DNA from: Branchiostoma floridae
Taxonomy: Eukaryota; Chordata; Leptocardii; Amphioxiformes; Branchiostomatidae
Direction: 5' to 3'
DNA length: 64,000 nt
NCBI RefSeq assembly: GCF_000003815.2
Contig: NC_049983.1
Span: 9,610,779-9,674,778 of the forward strand
Shown here: positions 38,101-50,900 of the stretch, one piece after another
Layout: each line of letters starts with the position of its first letter
Position numbering within the stretch: the first letter of the stretch is position 1
Notes under the pieces: model-generated
Told to the model about the DNA's origin: nothing
What the model saw: only the letters and a program-made list of their open reading frames with translations
Database searches by the model: none
Made by a program: the position numbers and the translations under genes

Positions 38101-41100
38101 CGTTTGCTAGTTTGGCTTCCTGTGACGTCTTGACCAATTGCTAATTTGTCCTACCAAGCTTAAGGTAGACAAAAATTACACAATGTGTAATCTTTAATTC
38201 AATTATCTGTCAGACGTTTTTGGAAATGGCCAAATTTTTACAAGAGTGACGGAGTAAATTTCATTTCCTTGTAATTTCAAACATTATTGAAATATTCAGC
38301 TACCAGAACATACAGTAGGGTAAAACACAGAACGAAGTGACTTACATGGTCTGCTGGTCCCAGCTCTGAGTTAGCAGACAGTCCTGCATAGCTGAATTCC
38401 ACACGAACATCCCCTACCTGTAGTGATTACATTGTGTTTTATTTAAGCACTCAAAATGTGTGTCTCAGGTTCAGCATTGAATACCAATAATATCTTAATT
38501 ATGAGTTATTGACATGTGACTCATTCTGAGAGTATAAGTGACAATTATGAACAATAATGTTGTACATCACACATTTGCATGTCTTCAAAACTTATCTATG
38601 ATATACTGAGAATAAGCCCTGAAAATGAAATGTCTGTTACAGCTTTAAAGGTTTTAATGATGATACTCTAGACTTTCATAAAACATTGTAACAACTGTTG
38701 TAACAGGGCTTGAAAAACTTTTTTTTGCATACCTGCTCTGGTGCAGGTAACACTGAAAATTACCTGCACCAGACAAATTTTACCAGCACCACTCTGAATT
38801 TGTGAAGTATGGATCATACTAAAATTGTTCAGGAACCATTTTTTCTTGTATACTTTACAGGTGGTAACAGTCAATGCAGCTAATAAGAATCCACATACGA
38901 CATCATCATATGACATTTATGTATAAAACCCAGTACATGGACCAGTGCAGGTTAGGTGCAGGTAGACACCTGCACAGCTCCAATTTTACCTGCACTAACC
39001 TGCATATGCAGGTGGTATTTCGAGCCCTGTTAGTCTATGGTGTAATGTGACTGTCATACTAACCGTAGGTCTGATGGGGTCAGCTGAGTGGTAGAAGGCT
39101 CCCTGGAACACCTTGACCTGGGGGTCAGAGGGCACCAGGTGACTCTTGGCTAGAGGGTACTGCTTGAAATGGGAGATCTTGCCAATCAGACCTGTAGGAC
39201 AGAATAATTATGTTTTAAACACTGGGAGATGTCTGACAGTTTTATTGAATGATTTCATTATTCTAAAAGCCCACACCGAGTCTTCATGAACTGTACGTTA
39301 AGGCCTCATATGTCATGAATGCATTCTTTGCATTAACGAAAGATAGTGGATGCTATCTGAAACGTCGAACTGTTTCCAAAATCATATCCATACAGTTGTT
39401 TGAGTAACTACATAGTTTTTGGCATATCTTATTACCTGCAGCTGGATGTCTCTAATCCTTCATTGATGCATTCACTGTGTTAGTGACATACACTGAGGCC
39501 TGATTCTTCAGAGTTCTTGTGACAACAGAATCACAGAAGTTCCAACTAAACAATGAACCTAAGTGTAAAGTTAACGTGCAAAGGTTTAAAAGACTCGGTG
39601 AAATTACCCGAGGAGAGGTGGAAGTTTCCAATGGTGACATCCTCAGCTGTGATAGTTCTGCTTTGGACTGGCATGGACCTGCGGCACAGATACTGGCAAT
39701 TATACATTCAAGTGGACTTACTAACAGCAGTGCCTGACAATTTAACCAAACAATAAGCATCGTTTATTGACTCCCTTGAGAAAACTTCCTACCTTAACTA
39801 TAGCTTCAAATTAAACTGAAAGGTGAGCATTGATAAGCGTAAACATTTGTGACACCTTCAAGCACTAAGCTAAACTAGACAATGGGACAAAATGTAATGG
39901 TTTTTACTCCAAAATGTGTTGATTTTTCACATACAAATAGGTTTAAAATTGTTTGTACGTGTCACCAGCTTACCCAGGGTTCTTGTGCCCCATCTCTCGA
40001 TCAAAGTTTCGGCTGTTCACCAGGTCTGATCTCCACTCATTGTCTGCAAAAAGAAATTTGTTAATACGTCATTGAAAATTCACATCATGAAAACATGTTG
40101 GCAAGTGATGGCGAACCATGTTTTGAAAAATCAACTGTTAAAGATTAGATATGATCAAATTCTACAGTCAGTTCATGACTGATTTATTATTGACATGTTA
40201 AAAAACGTTTGACAGTAACTATAATGTATTGATAAGAATGGAGTGTATTATTCTTACTGTATGTGTAGGTTGTCTCCCTGCGAACTTGGTTCCCCTCTTT
40301 GTACTCCCTGTAAGAAATATATGTGGGTCACTTTTTTGTGCAGCATTCGGTTGTGCTTGAAACTACCAAAAGGATGAAATTTTAATGACTACTATTGAAG
40401 CAGGAACATGTTTTACTTCTGTATTATGATTTTTATTAAAGATGTCATTTAAAAAAAAAGGTTGCAGTTCTTTACTAAGATATGACCCAAATGGTGTATC
40501 ATGATCACTGTTACGTTCAAATTTAATGCCTGAATCATAGACAGTAGGGCTCAGGGTACCGGTACAGAAAATTCAGGTCCAGGTCTGGTCCAGGTCCAAA
40601 GGATCAGGTCCAGGTCCGGACCTGAACCTGGACCTTATTCAGTATGTGAAACCATATGAATGGACGATACTCAAAACAATGGTCCATTTCGCTACATAAT
40701 AGTATTTGACTCCCACTGGCGTTCTAAAATCCTGCAAGACTAACTGCCTCTGTACCATTGACTGCAAAACTTTGTAGAAATGACTGTACTCTGCTTTAGT
40801 CTTGTTATTTTCTTTGACCGGTAAGACCCAAAACGAGTGAATTCCTGATCATATAGTCTCTTCATTTTCGAATAGGTCCAACATCCGGTCCACCAAATTT
40901 TTTCAGGTCCGGTTTTTCGAGACCGGTACAATAAAAAAAAAAAATGGTTTTATACCCGTACACTGTACCGGTACCCAGCCCTAATAGACAGTGTGTGGTG
41001 AGCTCAACCCTCAGACCTACTTGGTGTGTTCATGCTCCACCCATTGGTACATCTCCACATGTTTCTTCAGTTTCACAGCAGGGACGGTTATAGCATAGTC

Positions 41101-44100
41101 AGCATCTGTCAGGGGCTGAAATATACACAACACCAGCTCATTATACACTAGCTAATCATAAACCTAGCCTACTTCCAAAACAGGGTTCTGGCCAGGATTA
41201 TATTCAAGCATAATGGTAATTGTCAGGTAGTGAAGTAACTAATCTAGGGGGTCTTGCCCCTTCCATGGTGAAGAATTAAAAAAATGTAGAGTAAAAAGTT
41301 GGTATTCTTAGGGTGCTCACGAGGGGTACTTAATCCTTTCTACACCACAATACTTTGAAGTATCTTTTTAAAGTTTAATTTGGAGGGTCATATCAACTTT
41401 TTTCATATTTGATCAGATATACAGTAGTTCCTCAAGTAAATACTCAGCAAAGTCCTCATTTAGTATGTTGGTAACAAATTAGAGCATGGTGGCCTGTTAC
41501 ACTAAGAACCCTGCAATATACATACTCAAATTTGTCTGAATCAGTACTGAAGTGTCTGCATTGTTTCTTGGAATCCATCCTTTTCTAAAAGTAATCAAAG
41601 ACAGTAAGTAGCTAGGCACGTATGCACGTGTTTGCACATGTTAACAAATGGCAAACAAATGCCTGTCATAAAACTATACCATATTCAACTACCTTGTCTG
41701 TGCTGAGTGGACCAGTGAAGTACACCAGTTTGTGATTATTGTGCTCAAAAGCGACGTCCACGGTCGATAGGTGGATCACTGAGCGCAGACCTTCGTCCAA
41801 TGACTGCGCAGTCTGTACTGCACGTCCCTGTACAAGATACGCAAACATCAGTACAATAAGTTTATCGGAACTTTTATAGCTTACAAATTGCCTTAATAAT
41901 ATATGAATGGTTTATTTCGCGTTGTGCGACATACAATAACATACAATGGCAGCCTTTATTTCTTTTGGCTGAATTGCAGTATGCTTTACACATGTTACAA
42001 TTAAAATGAAAAGCAATAGAAGTGCATAATTCAAAACATTCTAAGACATAACAATAATTACTTTAAAAATAACTGTGTATACATCCAAAGCTTATTTATA
42101 CCTCTAGCACTTTGAACTGTTGAGCAAGTCGACAAGGTAGGGTAGTGTAGTCTTCCTATACCTATCTGTTCTACAGTGGAATTGTGTTATCTGGTGTTTG
42201 GACCTGAGGTTTCTGCCATGCATGTAGGCTCTGCCTTCCATAGAAGTACATTTTGTATATTGAACAAAACAATCTTTGCAGCTAATTCAGTCACCAAGGG
42301 ATTACTATTCAGATCCAATTAATGCAAAAATTAATCACTGCCTAGCTTTAACTTGGTGTTAGCCAAACTATATTTCAGTTAGCTCCTTGGTTAGCCAAAC
42401 GTTTTCTATTTCAGAAATCATGTCTTACTTGTTTTCCTGAGTTAAATTATCTCTTAAATTTTGCCATCTTAAATTACATATTTTGTTCTCCTGATGGAGA
42501 GTTGGAAGAAATTGAAGATTATGATTTATAATGGAGAAGATTTTAAAACTTTTAAAACAAAACTTCAAAGCTTTTCTTAATCATAAATCACTTCTTTGAT
42601 TTCTAATTTTCTATGTCTGAAATTATGTCACCTTTTCCTTGTGTTAAAGCACATCTTAAATCTTTCTCCATTATAAATCATATCTTTAATCTCTTCCAAC
42701 TCTCATTCAGAAGAAGCACTTACATATACACATAGTTCAGTTCAGTTCATCCTCATATGAGGTGCCATTAACAATGTCCGACCATGCATCTCTATCTAGC
42801 ATGGCGGCTAGCAGGTTGTAGTCCTCCTCCAAAACTTTCTTAAGTGTCAAGTTTGGTCCATTCTTACCTCATTCCAGAAGAGGACAGGGAAGGACCCACA
42901 GAAGAGGAGGAATCCAAAGAAGGCTCCGCAGAATGAGTTCCCCACCCTGCTGAAGAACCCCGGGTTGTCCCTGTAGGTGACCCTGGTGTGGCTGTCCGGG
43001 CCCGAGGTGTGCATGCCGGGAGCGTCGGGGTACTGGAGATACGATGGAGAAATCAGAACATTTTGATAGCTTCAAGCATAATTCAAGCTACATTGTGAAC
43101 ATCAGTTGGAGAGGTGAAACATTTAAATGGTTAACCTTGTCCCAAAGCCAGTGTTTGAGGCCGTAGGGACAGTGGGTTGTTGTCCTCAGCAGTGTACAAT
43201 TATTGTCCTGGGCACAGTATACTATTGGATGGCAGAACTATCTCTCTCCTTCCACTTCATTTTACCTCCCCAACTGAAGTCAGGCACCCATTTTACACCT
43301 GGGTGGAGTGAAGAAAGTCATGTTAAGTCACAGCCTTTCCCAATGGCACAACATCGTTGGCAAGTCAGGGGATTCAAACCCAGTACCTCTGAGTTTGGGG
43401 CTGAACACCCTGACCATTATGCCATTACAATACCACACTGTAGGAGAGAGAGACTCTATCAGAATCAGATCAGATCAGAACCTTTATTCCCACCTGTAGC
43501 AATGGATCTAAAACCTGCAGTACCTCAGAAAGCAACTAGGAGGTTCTATTGCAATGTTGAAATTATCCCTGAATCTTTTAAACAAAGACATAGACAGACA
43601 CCACAAGGCAGAAGCTATTAATGCTACATTTGTAATATACTTTAACCCTTTTCTTTAATCATTCTAGAGCTTGTTGAGTTTTTACAGCTGGTAACTAGTG
43701 AAATATTACCATTGAATGATTGCTCTTGTGGATTCACTGTACTAGTAACTGTCAGAATGTACTGTGGTGTCCTTTGCTACTGCTGGCCAAAAATAGAACA
43801 TGACGTAATTCGATAAATCATTTGAAATGAGAGGAAGTATTTGATGACTAATGATGAATATTCATAACGCCGACGTGTAAAACATAACGTTATATTTACA
43901 AAACTAAACCTAAACAAAGGTTAACAAAACAAAGATGTAACGTTAAGTTCATACCAAGGCATAAATAGCGTTATACGTTTCCAATGTTCATCGAGAAGTC
44001 AAATGATTCTAACGATATCTAACGGATATTTTCCATGGTCATCTGTAACGTTACCGTTCACCTAGCTACAGAGAGGGGTTTAGATGACAATAGGTCATAA

Positions 44101-44198
44101 CATAACGTTAGATAACGACGCGCGCGACGCCGACAACAAAATAAACATGCATATATATATTTCCAACCCAAAAATGTTCTTACCGTTTGCCTATACAT
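35196..44198 (-). CDS. TMEM43: transmembrane protein 43 (LUMA)
   Basis: Twelve exons with consistent phases give 428 residues (human 400): 44198-44184, 43032-42868, 41827-41693, 41115-41021, 40307-40258, 40043-39974, 39678-39608, 39191-39064, 38417-38346, 37628-37527, 36661-36544, 35461-35196. TMEM43 is an inner-nuclear-membrane and ER protein that binds lamins and emerin; human S358L causes an arrhythmogenic cardiomyopathy. Conserved landmarks are [20 protein letters not shown] (first membrane span), [33 protein letters not shown], the lumenal [11 protein letters not shown], and three C-terminal spans ([40 protein letters not shown]). The region around human S358 keeps its SLSL-T-IA-GW character. 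The first exon encodes only MYRQT and was placed by its Kozak context and donor. The C-terminus is longer than in human ([20 protein letters not shown]). Introns are heavily loaded with MITEs. Confidence 0.93.
35757..36431. mobile_element. 675-bp foldback element in the last TMEM43 intron
   Basis: ACAGCAAGCAGATTATTATA and GGACTGAGCAGAGCACTT at the left are mirrored by AAGTGCTCTGCTCAGTCC and GCTTGCTGT at the right. Inside lie many AATCTCAAGAT / ATCTTGAGATT segments that also pair across the centre, so nearly the whole element can fold on itself. Confidence 0.82.
36930..37475 (+). mobile_element. 3' end of a LINE (CR1/L2-like), opposite to TMEM43
   Basis: Two overlapping frames carry the C-terminal motif of such ORF2 proteins: [37 protein letters not shown] and [14 protein letters not shown]. 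An (AAATA)-type repeat tail follows at 37440-37470. The 5' part is missing and the frame is shifted, so it is inactive. Confidence 0.72.
37677..37906. mobile_element. short MITE in TMEM43 intron 10
   Basis: Ends ACATAGTCTTCTTTGTTGTA and (inverted) ACAACAACGAAGGCTATGT. An internal TGACTGCTGGC / GCCAGCAGTGCAGTCA inverted pair is present as well. Confidence 0.65.
38704..39029. mobile_element. hAT-type MITE in TMEM43 intron 8
   Basis: Ends CAGGGCTTGAAA and TTTCGAGCCCTG with internal CCTGCACC / GGTGCAGG repeats. The flanking 8-mers do not match, so the insertion is old or rearranged. Confidence 0.7.
40545..40983. mobile_element. hAT-type MITE with 8-bp target duplication
   Basis: 439 bp with ends TAGGGCTCAGGGTACCGGTA and TACCGGTACCCAGCCCTA. 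ATAGACAG stands directly on both sides (40537-40544 and 40984-40991), the 8-bp duplication of hAT transposons. It contains CCAGGTCC repeats and lies in TMEM43 intron 4. Confidence 0.88.
42491..42710. mobile_element. foldback repeat in TMEM43 intron 2
   Basis: GAGAGTTGGAAGAAATTGAA and TTATAATGGAGAA at the left are mirrored by TTCTCCATTATAAATCATA and CTTCCAACTCTC at the right. About 220 bp. Confidence 0.78.
43110..43450 (-). mobile_element. tRNA-derived SINE, minus strand
   Basis: On the minus strand: box A TGGCATAATGGTCAGGGTG, box B GGGTTTGAATCCC, then the family body (GCCTGACTTCAGTTGGGGAG). It lies in TMEM43 intron 1. Confidence 0.8.
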
Positions 44199-44960
44199 TT
44201 GTTGACGACGAACTCCTCTGTAGCGTAGGTTTCCTGATAATATTCCTCGTTGTTTCACAGACGATGATGACCTGTACATACACAGGAAACGTTATAAATA
44301 GTATGACGTCGACGCGTCCGACAGGTGAAAATTTACCTTAAAGCTTTACGTGTCTGTCTCTAGTTGGTTGCAACGGGTCACAGGTCACACCCAGTAACAT
44401 GATACCTTACCTTTTATGTCACCCAGGTGAACCGTTGTCTTAGCAAACAGCGGGAAGTGGAGCGTCTACGACTTTAATAGCGACAGACTTCTTAGAACCA
44501 ACACAGTATACAGCTCATGATCACCCAGCTGATCCAACTCGTCTGACGTCTCTTGACAGAGGGGGTCATGGAGGTCACCGTGCACGACTGCCATCTAGCG
44601 GTTTATATCATAATTGCAGATATGGCAAATCGCACTTTGCCTGGAACCCATCAATCAACGTATACGTTGTTGTTGGTAAAATTTGTGTGTGTGGTTGGAA
44701 TTCGTCTGATCAATTACTTACAAATAGTCAATGATACGTTGTAGTCTTTAATGACTACGATAGTAAAATCTGAATGACTGATCACAATAACGTAGGACAA
44801 CGAATATTGCGAATTAGAGGTAATTGTTTTCCCACATACGCAGTTAAGACACACAATGTAACTGTTAAGCAAAGTCTTTAGCTTTTAGCTGGCGCTAGAA
44901 CAAACCTACGCCCAAATGGGTAAACTGTTGATACATTGTGAGGAAAGTGACGTCAGCAAC
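44199..44960. promoter_or_regulatory. shared upstream region of TMEM43 and the MSP130-like gene
   Basis: The two start codons diverge with about 760 bp between them, so this must hold both promoters. A perfect cAMP response element, TGACGTCA, lies at 44948-44955, six bases before the chosen MSP130-like start. An ATG at 44916, in frame with that start, would make it coding if used. Confidence 0.55.
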
Positions 44961-47900
44961 ATGGCCGCAAAAGGAGAAGTCCGGTTGCAAGCCGCTTCTT
45001 TCATGTTCTTCCTCCGTCTGGGCACAGCAGCGCTCGTCCTACGGCCCCTGTCTTCGGTCTACCTCCCCTACAGCCTGGGCGGGGAAGAGAACGGAAGCCC
45101 CCGGTACGGCCTGGACAGCGGTGCGGTGGAGAAATTGAGCTACGACAAAGAACGTTACACATTTTACGCGGCTGGTACGGAAACTGACAACTGCATTGAC
45201 GTTAGATATATGAAAAAGGCTGGATGTCCGGGATTTTTCGTCGTCCATCCATGGATTGAAGTTAAAGTATAGGTTAAACTTGATGTAGCAAATATTTCTG
45301 CAAGACATGCTCCTCACTTGTACGTATCTATACTTGATGAATCATCGGTATTTAGATTCTTGTCAACCATTAACGTCTGTTTTATTTCAGGAGGAGCCGG
45401 AATCCTGAACGTTGTTGACATCTCCGTTCCCTCCGAGCCGAAGGTGTTACACCAGCAAGAACTGCCAGGTGGCGCCCTTGACATAGACCTCTGTGGGGAC
45501 TATGTTGCGATTGCACTGGAAAGGACGCCTGTTCAGCCAAGTAGGACACTGGTTTACCCGGTTTACCGGGGAAATGGTGAAAACATGGAGCCTGTGCATA
45601 GTTTTGAAGGTTAGAAACAGTTAACTGTATATGTACTGGAACTATAGAACGGTGCATGAAGGAGGGTTAACGTTACATTCCTCCGAGACAAATCTATCAC
45701 AAAAGACATCAAGGAAGATGTGCCCTAAACAAGGTATAAACACTTCTAAGTTCATTTTCCCCACGTGTTGCAAGTATAATCCTACTTGAAAAATGATGGC
45801 AGATTTTTCTTTCACACAACCAGTTTATCTTACCTGCTATCGGTTTGATGCCTGTTAGACATCTTTCTCAGAGGTTCTAACAAGAGTTTGGATTCTCGCC
45901 TCTATGTAGCTGATTCTTACTGAAAAAAAAGTTTGTCAACTGTCCAGATAGATGTAAAAATTTCCTTTTCTTGCGATGGATATAACTCTTCCATCTTTCT
46001 TCACTGTATGAAATCATCGCCATTAACACCATGCTTTGAATATAGTAAAATCTTATTTTCGGGTCTATCTCTTCCATAGTTTATATTACATCATTTTCTG
46101 TCCCGTTTCTCCAGTAAGTTCCAGGCCGGACTCCCTGAAATTTTCCCACGATTGTCGCACATTGGTTGTTCTGGACGAGGGTTGGCCTAGCGAGGATGTG
46201 ACAGGGGTTTTTCAGGACCCCGGAGGAGCTGCCGTCATCATAGACTTCAATTCTACAGACCTGGCCAGTGCATCTCCTGTTGTCCGGACAGCAGACTTTC
46301 GACGGTTTGACGAAATGTGATTACAGCAATTATATTTGTGTGGTTGTGGCAAGCTTTTTTTAAACGTTGATTCCTCAAAGTTGGCGACCCGCTTCGTTAA
46401 ATGTTACTGAATCGTCCCTACCGGTACATTTAAGAAAAATCAAAAAATGTGATTTTTTTTTCTGTGAATTCATTTAAACAGAATCCTCGCCAAGAAATGC
46501 TAAGAAAACCCTAACAATCGTCAAAACGACTGCGGATCACTAAAAATAACCAATTGCACGTGGTTTAAATATGCCACAATCGCCTGATCTTGATTGATTC
46601 GTGATATGCAAGAATTCATCACCTTTTCTTAAAGCCCGAGAAAACGTTTTGTTTCCTGTTACCCGTCCGACCCAAGCAAAAACCTGCCGACACTAGCTTG
46701 TTTTAGGATGGGCCTGGTAATGGACAAAATATTTCGATCTGACGTCGAAGTGACAAAATTCAGAACAGACTTCTTGTATTTCACAGCCTATTAACAGCTT
46801 ACTGCTTTGAACAATATCTGTATAATTACAATATAATACTTAAAGTATCAGGGCATGATGAATTTTGATTGTATATTGCTAATTATAAATTGTATTTGTT
46901 GTATCACTTTGGCCGAATTCCTTTAAAAGAATAAATAAAGGAATCGCTACCTTCCGACCCAAATTTCTTCAGGACACATGTTTGGCTAGCCCTAACTAAA
47001 CTTCTTTATACAACTACTTTATTTATGTAGGGCGTCCCTGTACCAGTCTCGAGGTGTGCGGTGGTTGCTGGGTGGGTCCACAGTACTAGTATACTGCAGT
47101 GTAGTCGAGCTAAAGAAACAGAAAAAGTTGGACAAAAAAGGTGTCTATATTTTGCAATTTACACTGGGTGTTACACATTGTTCCACGTATATACGTATGA
47201 CATGAGGAAATAGTTCTCGTCCCTACGAAAAGTTGTTCTAGAACCGCCAACTTCTGGTGTTCTAGGGCGTTCAAAGGCGAACAAAGGCGTTCGATGTGAT
47301 CTAACAACGGCGTTCGATGTGATTTGTTTACAGTTGCGACTGTCTGCTATCAGAAAGAGACGCAGATTATTGAGCTCTTAGTTTCATTACGTGAATAACG
47401 TGATAATTCCAAGTATGTCACGGAGACGTGGCCGCCGAGGACACCGGCGGTCTCGCGCCAGGCCCGTTGCCCCACCTCCGGCCTTTGTCAAGACCGTGGA
47501 TCACGCGTTTGATCCGCTAGTTGGACAGCGGCGGATATCGCTGTTCAAATCGGTTGTGATTACGTCGTTGTTCCTTCTGGCGATGACGACGGTGAGTTTT
47601 CTATAGCATCACTTTATCATCCTTAACGAAAAGTTTAGTAAGTCTTTTCTGTCAAACCGCTAACTAACGTTTGACGTACAGGGTAGCGTACAGAGTAGAC
47701 CAGGATTTTTGCCTCCTAGTAGAGTAATATTCCGTTCGACTAATACAATATCAGATAGCTTGGATGATATTTGATGCAGAACCTCTCGAGTCAAATTATT
47801 ATGGATCACTATCCAAAGTTCTAAGTTTGTCCATACTGTGGTACGATAAAAATGGATGTTTTTCCTTCTAGGTTGTCGTCGTGAGTATCGCCATTGACGT

Positions 47901-50900
47901 CAGCACAAACATCACTGCAGGTGAGCCTGCCAACCTTCCCCCGTACGGAGCCTGGGAAGATGACCATGGTCCCAAGCCTGAAGAGAACACTCCCGCCCAT
48001 CAGATTCCCGACGGCATGACCCCGACTGATGCCTCTTCTACCACTGATCCCGCGACCGAGCAGCTGAGAAAGGTCCTCTGGGTACGCTATCGTGTGGCAG
48101 TAATCCATGGTGAGACGGAGATGTACAAGATCCTGTACAAGTATCTTGTTGATAGTCCTCACACACAGATACCTACCGTCCGACCAGGGTACGGCGAGCC
48201 GAGCGGCTTCGAGGCCTGGGATTATCTCACGACTGGAGAGAACCACGCCTTCAATTCTCCAATCCGTACCCGACGACGTGTCGGTAAGCCTTGGAGTGAT
48301 TCCCACCACGAGAATGATCCGGACAGCCTGGAGTCGAAGAGGCGATCAGATACAGAAGATGACAACCGATACGACGTCACTGACTACGACTTGAAGACGG
48401 GAGACTACGAATACAACTACAAGCATCCTCGTGTGCGAGATTTGATCGCAAAAGTTATCTCCGACTCGGAAATTCTGGATGCTATTGTGGCTCGCCACCA
48501 CACTGATGAAATGCCCATCAACCCAGCAGAAGACCAGCTGGCTCCATCCAAGGACATGACGACTGATAAGACCTCAGCGTTCAACGTCCCTCCCGCCACT
48601 AATGTGACGCAGTTGGACAATGACGTTAATAACACGGATACGGCTGCTAGTGTCGCTCGCCACCTTAGTGAAGTGCCCATCACCCCAACAAAAGACAAGC
48701 TGGCTCGATCCAAGAACATGGCACCGCACAGTGACGCCACGAACATTCCCGATGCTATTGTGGCTCACAACCACACTGATGAAGTGCTCATCACCCCAAC
48801 AGATGACAAGCTGGCTCGATCCAAGCATATGACGCCTGATGAGACCTCAGCGTTCAACGCCCCTCCCGCCACTAAGACGACCCAGTTTTACAACACTCAG
48901 GTGCCCAACGCCCCAGGAGAAGACGAAGTGCTGGCTCGATCCAAGAACATGGCGCCACATGATGAGACGTCAGCATTCAACGCCCCTCCTGCCGCTAATG
49001 TGACACAGTTGAACGATGACGTTAACAACACGGATACGGCTGCTGAGACAGAGGAGGTGCCACAAGAGAACGGCACAGACCTGAGTCTGTACCCGAGCCC
49101 TGAAGTCGTGATGCCGATAGTCGTGGTTGGAGCGCTGGTGACAGGTTCGATTGCCTACAGCTTCATGATGCATATGACTAATTAGCAGGCAGTTGTAAAT
49201 GTATTTGTTAACAGATCGACTGGGGGTGTGGAGGGGGTGGGGTGGTTTACAATATGATTCAGGTGAAATAACACTCCCAAAACAATAATGGATTTTTTCA
49301 GGAGATGATACTTTGCTATTTAATGCATGCAAAGATTATGAATCTATGTCAACTCTTGATGTTTACATTGTACTATGATAACAAGAATTTTGTGCATACC
49401 ATTGATATATTGGGGCCTGCTGAACTAAAAATGATACATTTGCTTTTGAACTTGTAAATACACACATGTACCTGCACGTCTCCATAGAAATGCTTTTAAA
49501 TATCTCATGAGCTCTTATCATCTCAACAGGAAGTTGTCAGGTTAACAAACTCTATTGGCATATATGTGTAACTTTTGACTGGTCTGAACCTCGGTATTGT
49601 ACATCTCGCCTTTGTCAGTTTTTACCTAAATGGTGATTAAACAGTTTTGAGTTGAAAGATGCAACCAGTTTCAGTGTGAGTTGTTGTGAATGTTAGCGAG
49701 ATATTGTAGATGTAGATAAAAGACCTGCACTTTGAATTATGATCACAAGGGGTCGCTATGAGACCATGCAGAAGTCAACTGAAACCCTATGAGAAATATC
49801 TTGCGAACCTTGTTAGATAGTAGCCATGGCAATTATGGGAGCCAGTTTAGTTATATAGCCGCGGATAGTTAGACGTGTTCATTGTCAGCACAGGGTTTTT
49901 AAAAAGACCTCTTTGGTCTATATAATGCAAATATACCTGTCCTTGGTGCTGAACACCATCCACACACAGGAAAACAAACTTGTCCCTGGTGCCAAACACC
50001 ACATACCCATAAATGAACACACCTGTCCTTTGTGCTGAACACCCACACAAGTAAACATATCTGTCCCATGGCCAGTACAGTGCATACACATGCACATGAG
50101 GCCTTTTCCCCAAATTATGTAAAGCACAGCCGGTAACATACCTGGGTGCTTGTGTTAGGAAAAATAGGCATGATTTTTCAGTATGCCTTTACACTTAATA
50201 GTTTTGGAGGGATGTTTTCCCTAATTGTAGTTTGATAAAGATTGTGGCAGCCCCCTCCCCCCTGCACTGAAGTTAGTTCCTCCTGCCCAACGTCTATTCC
50301 ATACCAGATGTTGCTGCTTTTTCTTACCGCTATTATCCTAACATATATGGGAATCAGTATGACCCATTTTGTCGTCATGAAACAAAATAATACCAATGTA
50401 CGTTTGAAAATGCCATTTTGCAATAGGATTGATAGAAGGTTGCAAATGATTTTCCCGTATTCGGAATGTAGATAATCGCCTGAGGTAAAAAAATCTTTCT
50501 TTTCCCCGCGAAATCAGGTGACAATCGTGATGATGTTATTTATAGAATTTACTTCTTAAGGCCTCACCAATTTGCATCAATGTCCGAGATGAGGGTTGAA
50601 TGTAAATCGTATATGTTCATGCATATCATTTTGTCTTCGTGGATCTTGGTAAACTATTAATAGTACAACTTTTAAAAAAAGTATTGATTTTATTTCCAGA
50701 CGGCTTACTGTCAGATGACGTCAGCTCCAACATGAGAGACGCCCTCATGGACCCGGCTCAACTTGGTGACATAAGTTGCTTTTTCTATAAGCCCTTTACA
50801 GCTTATCTAGAGGCCTTATCGTTTACATGTCTACAATATAACAATATATCCTCAAATTATTATGGAAGCTCATCTGTGTTGGTAGTAATCACAGTACAAT

